Under the pieces are notes generated by a model that was not told the origin of the DNA, did no database searches, and saw nothing but the letters and a program-made list of their open reading frames with translations. Shown here in pieces: positions 1 to 4,190 of a stretch of DNA of 6,957 bases (the first letter of the stretch is position 1; every line of letters starts with the position of its first letter). The position numbers and the translations under genes are program-made. The stretch lies in NCBI GenBank assembly GCA_017648805.1, contig JAGCIC010000006.1, positions 1 through 6,957 of the forward strand. The letters run 5' to 3'. Source of the DNA: Clostridia bacterium (GTDB lineage: Bacteria > Bacillota_A > Clostridia > Christensenellales > Aristaeellaceae).

Positions 1-39
1 TATGAGCTTTTTGCCGGAAGCCAGTATCTGCTCCGCGGT
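1..39 (-). pseudogene. Continuation of MalF-like permease frame beyond an in-frame TAG
   Basis: In the same frame as the permease N-terminus, directly after the TAG at 40-42, 13 open codons run to the window edge and read TAEQILASGKKLI. In Firmicutes MalF-type permeases the segment after the second membrane helix is typically N-[IV]-[RK]-x-x-Y-x-x-Q-x-x-x-x-x-GK, followed by a cytosolic stretch. The residues on both sides of the TAG fit this pattern (NIRQS, then TAEQ...GKK). The reading frame therefore appears conserved past the stop. The rest of the gene lies outside the window, so I cannot say whether it is otherwise intact. Confidence 0.55.
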
Positions 40-549
40 CTAGCTCTGGCGGATGTTCACCCACCAGGTATATATGAACGCGATCACGAAGAAGATGGTG
101 AGCACGCCGTAAAGCAGGATCTTGAAGGAGTTGTCGTGATAGTGGGTGGTATACACGTCCAGTATCACGTTGTAATCCTTAGTGGGCCCCAGCTTGCCCA
201 GGGAAGGCAGCATGCTCAGCCAGTAGGCGCCGGTAGTGATCATGTAGAATATGAACACCACCTCAAACAGCAGAAACAGTATGCCGCGCAGTATCTGGCC
301 GTGGGCGAAACAGCCCGCGCCCATGATGAAGTAACTCAGGCGCGTGGGCGTGGAGCCGTTTTTGAAGGTGGTCACCACCTCCGCCACGCTCAGCCCTATG
401 CCCTTTATAAAGCTCCATATCGCGAGGCCCAGCTTTTTGATGCCGTGCCAGACCGCAACGGGTATGGAGCAGAAGAAGCTCTCCAGCCTGTACAAAAATT
501 TCTTCAGTTTTGACAGGCGCAGGTATTCAAGGTCGCTGTATCTCTTCAT
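40..549 (-). CDS. N-terminal part of MalF-like sugar ABC transporter permease, cut by in-frame TAG
   Basis: This is the start of an inner-membrane permease subunit of a carbohydrate (maltose-type, CUT1) ABC importer; the 169 residues visible are only the N-terminal region. A basic, amphipathic N-terminus (MKRYSDLEYLRLSKLKKF) precedes the family-like segment LSYFIMGAGCF...GQILRGILFL (about residues 71-93). A first membrane helix follows at about 86-112, a variable loop containing DNSFKILLYG, and a second helix at about 143-163 ending in WWVNIRQS. The transport core (EAA loop, remaining helices) would lie further left. I chose the ATG at 549 because AAGGGG sits 8 nt before it; the ATG at 555 has only a 2-nt spacing. 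It follows the binding-protein gene on the same strand, as expected of a sugar ABC operon. The TAG at 40-42 interrupts the frame where family members continue, so the product as written could not form a channel. The substrate is inferred from family resemblance only. Confidence 0.75.
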   Translation of the reverse strand: MKRYSDLEYLRLSKLKKFLYRLESFFCSIPVAVWHGIKKLGLAIWSFIKGIGLSVAEVVTTFKNGSTPTRLSYFIMGAGCFAHGQILRGILFLLFEVVFIFYMITTGAYWLSMLPSLGKLGPTKDYNVILDVYTTHYHDNSFKILLYGVLTIFFVIAFIYTWWVNIRQS

Positions 550-557
550 AAGCATAG

Positions 558-564
558 CCCCTTT
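558..564 (-). promoter_or_regulatory. Ribosome binding site deciding the permease start
   Basis: The minus strand reads AAAGGGG, followed by CTATGCTT and then ATG AAG. The 8-nt spacing to the ATG at 549 is good, while the upstream in-frame ATG at 555 is only 2 nt away. This favours a product beginning MKRYSD rather than MLMKRYSD. Confidence 0.6.
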
Positions 565-572
565 GTAAATAC

Positions 573-604
573 GGCCGGGGCCAGAATTCGATCTGGCTCC
601 GGCC
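573..604 (-). promoter_or_regulatory. Intercistronic hairpin between binding-protein and permease genes
   Basis: An inverted repeat has arms GGCCGG-GCCAGA and TCTGGC-CCGGCC with one internal mismatch (an A-C opposition in the minus-strand RNA) and a 6-nt loop. It lies about 65 nt after the binding-protein stop and about 24 nt before the permease start. No U-tract follows on either strand, so it is not a canonical terminator. In sugar ABC operons such hairpins often protect the binding-protein message or partly reduce downstream expression, giving excess binding protein over permease. That role is inferred here. Confidence 0.5.
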
Positions 605-669
605 TAATACCTTACGTGTCAGAAGCCTTTCAAATCTTGACTGAGTTCAGGATTGAAGGGTTTCGTTTA

Positions 670-2202
670 TCAGTTCTTTACGATGCTGAACGCCTCGCCG
701 TCCCAGGTGATGGTGTAGTTGCCGGCTTCGGCGAACACGATGTTGTTGTCGGGGTTGTCAGCGCCCAGGTCCTTGATCAGCTCGGCGCCCTCGGTCACCT
801 GAGCAAAGCCCTTGTCGGTATCCCAGGAACCGGGATTGACCACGCGGCCGCCCATGTAATCGCTCTGGGGCACGTCGAAGGTCAGCGCGTAGGTGCCGTC
901 GCCCTTGCTGGCCAGGTAGAAGCTCTTGTCGGTGTCGGCGTTGTTCCAGCCGTTCCAGGCGCCCACGAACAGCAGCGCAGTGTTGTCCAGGGTGAACAGC
1001 TCTTCGATCTTGGCCTGGTAATTGTCCAGAGCGGCCTGCAGACCGGCTTCGTCGGTCGCGAGCTTCACGTCGTCCGCGATGACCTGGGCGATTCCCCACC
1101 AGGAACCGTGGATCTGGCCCTGAGGCACGGAATAGGGAGCCTGCTTGAGCAGAGCGGCCAGGCCGGGGTTGGCCTGAACGGCTTCGGAAGCCTGGGCCAC
1201 CAGGTTGGAGGGACCCCAGCTCTTGGCGTCAAAGCGCTGCATCTGGCACTCTTCGCCGGTCAGATACTGAGCCAGGAAGTGGAGCGCAGCCTGACGGTAA
1301 GGATCGTTGCTGGGCTTTACACCCATGAGCTTGCAGCCGTTGAAGGAACCGATGTGGTATTCAACGCCGTCCACGGTGAAGGAAGGAAGGTCGGTGACGC
1401 CCAGGTTGTCGCCCAGGATCTGCTTGGCCAGCTCGTAGTCCCAGATACCGGTCACTACGACGGCGGCATTGCTCTCGAAGGAGTCAGCCTTGGAGGAGGA
1501 CAGATGGAAGGGGCTCTTGACCAGCTTCTCCATGCCCTTGACGGCGATGAGGCCTTCGGGGCTGTTGAAGGTGTCGCGCACGGAGATGAAGGTGCCCGCG
1601 TCATCGGTGGTCCACTCGCTCACGCAGCCGGTGCCGAAGAAGAAGGACGCCAGGTACCAGGAAGAGGTCTGCATTTCAAAGGCGAAATACTTCTGGGCGG
1701 CTTCGCAGTCGGCGATCAGAGCTTCCAGAGAGTCGATGTCTTCCTCGGGGATGACGCTCTTGTCGTAGAACATAAAGTAGCCGTTGTCGGCGGTCAGGGG
1801 ATACGCGTACAGCGCGTCGCCGCTCTTGGCAGCCGCAACAACGCCGGCGGCGTTCTCGGCGACGACCTTTTCACTGGCCGCAACGCCAAGCTTGGACAGA
1901 GCGCCGGCCTTTACCAGACGGGCGAACTGATCCTGCGGGAAGCAGAAGATATCGCCGCCCGCTTCCACGTCGTTGACCATGTTGTCAGCGGCGACGGCTT
2001 CGGAAACGGCTTCGATGGTGGGATTGAATTTGATGCCGTACTGGTTGTTGCTGTTGAACGCGTCGATCTGCTGCGCGGTAAGGTCCTTGATCTCCTCGGC
2101 GACCCAGACGGTGATGTCGTAAGAGTCGGCGAAGCCCTCACCCACAGCGGCCACGCCGGCCAGCATGACCAGCGCCAGGACCAGGGAAATAAGCTTCTTC
2201 AT
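670..2202 (-). CDS. Maltose-type sugar-binding protein with extra C-terminal beta-domain
   Basis: This is the extracellular solute-binding protein of a CUT1-type carbohydrate ABC importer, which captures oligosaccharide and delivers it to the permease. It has 510 residues. A signal peptide spans about 1-26 (KK, hydrophobic LISLVLALVMLAGVAAV, plausible signal peptidase I site after GFA). The binding-protein core runs from about 28 to 402. MalE-like landmarks are DIFCFPQDQFARLVKAGAL (84-102), YAYPLTADNGYFMFYDKSV (132-150), NAAVVVTGIWDYELAK (245-260), YLTGEE (313-318) and WGPSNL (329-334). MalE-type proteins are usually about 390-430 residues. Here about 100 more follow (409-510: FVGAWNGWNN, YLASKGDGTYALTFDVP, NYTITWDGEAFSIVKN), resembling starch-binding/SusE-type or X25-type beta-domains. 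No cysteine occurs in the signal region, so the usual lipobox Cys is missing. A GGAGG lies 8 nt before ATG, and the stop is TGA. The gene has its own promoter and precedes the permease. Starch or maltodextrin specificity is inferred. Confidence 0.85.
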   Translation of the reverse strand: MKKLISLVLALVMLAGVAAVGEGFADSYDITVWVAEEIKDLTAQQIDAFNSNNQYGIKFNPTIEAVSEAVAADNMVNDVEAGGDIFCFPQDQFARLVKAGALSKLGVAASEKVVAENAAGVVAAAKSGDALYAYPLTADNGYFMFYDKSVIPEEDIDSLEALIADCEAAQKYFAFEMQTSSWYLASFFFGTGCVSEWTTDDAGTFISVRDTFNSPEGLIAVKGMEKLVKSPFHLSSSKADSFESNAAVVVTGIWDYELAKQILGDNLGVTDLPSFTVDGVEYHIGSFNGCKLMGVKPSNDPYRQAALHFLAQYLTGEECQMQRFDAKSWGPSNLVAQASEAVQANPGLAALLKQAPYSVPQGQIHGSWWGIAQVIADDVKLATDEAGLQAALDNYQAKIEELFTLDNTALLFVGAWNGWNNADTDKSFYLASKGDGTYALTFDVPQSDYMGGRVVNPGSWDTDKGFAQVTEGAELIKDLGADNPDNNIVFAEAGNYTITWDGEAFSIVKN

Positions 2203-2253
2203 AAATAACGCCTCCGTAAGTTTAGGGCAGATGCCCCCTTTATTAGCAGGGAC

Positions 2254-2282
2254 ATTTTACATCAGTGGAGCGTTTTTGTCAA
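2254..2282 (-). promoter_or_regulatory. Promoter of the sugar-binding protein/permease operon
   Basis: On the minus strand a perfect -35 TTGACA (2282-2277) is followed by a 17-bp spacer and TAAAAT (2259-2254). Transcription would start near 2248, giving a leader of about 45 nt with GGAGG before the start at 2202. Confidence 0.75.
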
Positions 2283-2287
2283 TACCG

Positions 2288-2301
2288 ATTTAACGTTTCA
2301 A
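2288..2301 (-). promoter_or_regulatory. Possible LacI/CcpA-family operator upstream of the sugar operon
   Basis: The minus strand reads TTGAAACGTTAAAT, an imperfect palindrome centred on CG. Ten of 12 positions match the symmetric form TGAAACGTTTCA, and the core AAACGTTA agrees with cre-type sites. It lies 5 bp upstream of the -35 of the sugar operon, where LacI-family regulators of maltose-type systems commonly bind. It overlaps the foot of the neighbouring hairpin. The assignment rests on position and motif shape only. Confidence 0.35.
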
Positions 2302-2336
2302 GGCGAAACGCGGCCCTTTCTGACCGCGTTTCGCCT
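2301..2336 (-). terminator. Strong hairpin after the NAGPA-domain gene, possible terminator without U-tract
   Basis: Perfect 13-bp arms (AGGCGAAACGCGG at 2301-2313 and its complement at 2324-2336) enclose a 10-nt loop, 43 bp after the stop of the glycosidase-like gene and just upstream of the next promoter. Position suggests termination, but no run of U follows on the minus strand (TGAAACGTTA) or the plus strand (GTGACAGATA). It could instead be a 3'-end stabilising hairpin or part of the control region of the next operon. Confidence 0.5.
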
Positions 2337-2378
2337 GTGACAGATATCAGGTTTTCCGGGCGCCGGAACGCCCCATGA

Positions 2379-3560
2379 TCACCTGACGATGAAAGTCGTG
2401 GGTATCTTGCGGGAGGTCTCGCCCTGGTAGGCGGAGTATACGCTTTCCCCGTTCACCATCAGCGCCGAGGAGTTGCCGCCGTCCAGGTTGCCCGCGTTCA
2501 CGCAGCCCAGGCTTATGAAAATGTCCGCCATGTCGTCGAAACTCGCCCCGAAGCTGTCGGGCTGGCGGCCCTGGATCACCACGAAGTACACATGGCCTTC
2601 CCCGTCCTGGCCTATGCCCGTGCGGGCGGAATAGCTGCTGTTTTTAGGCTGAGAGACCCTTTGGCCATCCTGTACGAAAGCCTGGTTGAAGGCGAGCGCC
2701 TCCCGTAACTGCATTTTCTTCAGCTGGTCGTTGGTGAACGTGCCCACGTGCAGACGGTTCTCGGCGTCGAAGCCCATGACTATCTTGCAGTAGTCCGCCC
2801 GGACGTTGGCGTGCTTTTCTTCTCCGCCGCACACCACGTAGCCTTCCGCCTTGCCGGAGATGGAAGAGGTGCCGGAATCCGAGAACGCGCCTCCGTTTAT
2901 GGCCACGGCGGCGTTGTATTTATTGCTGATCTGGTCTATCCTCCAGCCTTCGCCGGAGCCCAGCTTGTCGATTATGCCCACTCCCACACGGGCGGGGTCG
3001 TCTATCTTGACCACGTAGCCCCTGTAGCTGGGACCGGTCACGCATGTGAGTTCCACGCCCTCGCACACTTCGCTCAGCCTGCGCGCGTTCTCCTCTTCGT
3101 TTATGTTGATGAGCGCGGTGAAGCTCACCAGCTTGTATTCCTCTTTCTTGGGGTTGTTGGAGATGTTCTCAAACGCCAGATGGTAGCTTACGGGATACTC
3201 CCTCACCAGCCCGTTGCGGTTGGAGTACCAGACCTTGTATGTACCCCACGCGTCGCACTCGAAGCTGCTGTCGCCCCCGCGCACGAAGTTGCCGCTGCCG
3301 GCGTCGTTCAATTCCGTCCTGCCCAGTTTGCCGAACCAGCCCGAGTCATAGCGGATGAGTATGTTCCAGGCGGGCGAGTCCCGCTTCACGTAGTTGCCGC
3401 TGCCCCATTTGTTGAGCTCCTCGGTCCCCACGCGGCACAGCGTGCGCAGCGTCTCGTTGGCCAGTTTGGAATACTTGGCCTCCAGGTCTTCCTCCTCGCC
3501 GAACGAAAGCGTTCCGGTCAGCAGGACAAGGGACAGAAGCAGCGCGATAAGCTCTTTCAT
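2379..3560 (-). CDS. Secreted phosphodiester glycosidase (NAGPA-domain) protein
   Basis: A 393-residue exported protein. The signal peptide is about 1-21 (MKELIALLLSLVLLTGTLSFG), and no transmembrane anchor or sortase motif is visible. The C-terminal part, about 170-393, carries landmarks of the NAGPA/phosphodiester glycosidase family (PF09992 type): AVAINGGAF (218-226), ARTGIGQDG (312-320), VYFVVIQGRQ (324-333), and GCVNAGNLDGGNSSAL (352-367) followed by VNG. Family members hydrolyse sugar-1-phosphodiester bonds; the animal enzyme uncovers mannose 6-phosphate, while bacterial members are secreted or wall-associated with mostly unknown substrates. The N-terminal 30-130 region is not familiar. 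It holds two related segments 36 residues apart, with the shared pattern ELN-x-x-GSGN-[YF]-V-[KR] (48-59 and 84-95). Seven cysteines lie in the mature part, unusual for a secreted clostridial protein. GGAGG lies 6 nt before the ATG; the stop is TGA. It has its own promoter and is probably monocistronic. Family confidence is high; the substrate is unknown. Confidence 0.82.
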   Translation of the reverse strand: MKELIALLLSLVLLTGTLSFGEEEDLEAKYSKLANETLRTLCRVGTEELNKWGSGNYVKRDSPAWNILIRYDSGWFGKLGRTELNDAGSGNFVRGGDSSFECDAWGTYKVWYSNRNGLVREYPVSYHLAFENISNNPKKEEYKLVSFTALININEEENARRLSEVCEGVELTCVTGPSYRGYVVKIDDPARVGVGIIDKLGSGEGWRIDQISNKYNAAVAINGGAFSDSGTSSISGKAEGYVVCGGEEKHANVRADYCKIVMGFDAENRLHVGTFTNDQLKKMQLREALAFNQAFVQDGQRVSQPKNSSYSARTGIGQDGEGHVYFVVIQGRQPDSFGASFDDMADIFISLGCVNAGNLDGGNSSALMVNGESVYSAYQGETSRKIPTTFIVR

Positions 3561-3592
3561 TTCATTCCTCCAAAAGGGATGTCTGCCGGATT

Positions 3593-3621
3593 ATTGTACC
3601 CCGCGGCGGAGCAAAAGTCAA
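3593..3621 (-). promoter_or_regulatory. Promoter of the NAGPA-domain gene
   Basis: On the minus strand TTGACT (3621-3616), a 17-bp spacer and TACAAT (3598-3593) form a near-consensus sigma-A promoter. The expected start is near 3586, leaving a leader of about 25 nt that contains GGAGG. It lies just beyond the nrdDG terminator, so this gene is a separate unit. Confidence 0.75.
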
Positions 3622-3639
3622 CCGCGCCCGGGTTTTATC

Positions 3640-3671
3640 AAAAGAGCGGAAGGGTCTCGTTCCTTCCGCTC
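3640..3671 (-). terminator. Intrinsic terminator of nrdDG
   Basis: Perfect 10-bp arms (minus strand GAGCGGAAGG and CCTTCCGCTC) with an 8-nt loop are followed at once by TTTT. The hairpin starts 18 nt after the nrdG TAG stop. This is a canonical Rho-independent terminator. Confidence 0.88.
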
Positions 3672-3689
3672 GGATCTGTTGTTCCGCTT

Positions 3690-4190
3690 CTATTTCGCTT
3701 CTACCGCCCTGCCCTCTTTTAAGGACGCGGGCACGTCGATGAGCCTCTGGTTTCTGCTGCCCCTGAACCGCAGTTCCAGCGTGCGCTGGCTGAGCACGAA
3801 GGGACCGTCCACCAGAATGTCGGTGCTTTTCAGCAGCCGAGCCGTGTCGGGATCGGTCAGGGCGGTCTTGCTCAGTTCCTCCCAGGTCCAGCCCGAGTAC
3901 GCCCACACGTTCAGTCCCGCCTGCTTGGCGGCTTCGGCGATCTCGGCGCAGGGAGCGCACTGGCAGAAGGGGTCTCCCCCGGTCAGGGTCACTCCGTCCA
4001 GCAGGGGATTTTCCCGCATCAGGGAAATGATCCTCTGGGTGTCGTCCTCTTTGCCGCCGTTAAAGTCGTGGGTGTCGGGATTGTGGCAGCCCGGGCAGTC
4101 GTGCGGGCAGCCCTGGGTGAATACCGCCAGACGGAAACCCGGCCCGTCCACTATGGAATCGTTTACGATCCCCGCTATACGTATCTTCAT
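3690..4190 (-). CDS. nrdG: Anaerobic ribonucleotide reductase activating protein (radical SAM)
   Basis: This cytoplasmic radical SAM activase of 166 residues, normal for NrdG, uses a [4Fe-4S] cluster and S-adenosylmethionine to abstract hydrogen from the NrdD C-terminal glycine and make the glycyl radical. The N-terminus (MKIRIAGIVNDSIVDGPGFR) is typical. The cluster motif is C28-x3-C32-x2-C35 (QGCPHDCPGCHNP), the SAM-binding element is TGGDP at 70-74, and the C-terminal FRGSRNQRLIDVPASL is family-like. An additional CxCxxC (C76, C78, C81) follows the GGDP motif. The ATG shares its A with the TGA stop of nrdD and has no clear ribosome site of its own, so translation is probably coupled to nrdD. 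An upstream in-frame extension reading back into nrdD is not family-like and is rejected. The stop is TAG, just before a strong terminator, which shows that TAG terminates in this genome. Confidence 0.95.
   Translation of the reverse strand: MKIRIAGIVNDSIVDGPGFRLAVFTQGCPHDCPGCHNPDTHDFNGGKEDDTQRIISLMRENPLLDGVTLTGGDPFCQCAPCAEIAEAAKQAGLNVWAYSGWTWEELSKTALTDPDTARLLKSTDILVDGPFVLSQRTLELRFRGSRNQRLIDVPASLKEGRAVEAK

Noticed and set aside
40..42. TAG as a reassigned sense codon in this genome
   Set aside because: nrdG ends with TAG at the natural C-terminus, 18 nt before a strong intrinsic terminator, so TAG functions as a stop; a local mutation, error or site-specific recoding is more likely.
616..2208. 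Long open frame on the plus strand opposite the sugar-binding protein gene
   Set aside because: Its protein is a Val/Gly/Ala/His-rich shadow typical of antisense frames in GC-rich genes, with no family features; the minus-strand product has a signal peptide and MalE landmarks.
2354..2368. Small inverted repeat TTCCGG-GCG-CCGGAA after the NAGPA-domain gene as a terminator
   Set aside because: The stem is only 6 bp and no U-tract follows on the minus strand; the 13-bp hairpin further on is the stronger candidate.
2748..3722. Plus-strand open frame opposite the NAGPA-domain gene
   Set aside because: Low-complexity antisense shadow that also runs through the minus-strand promoter and terminator; the minus-strand protein has clear family motifs.
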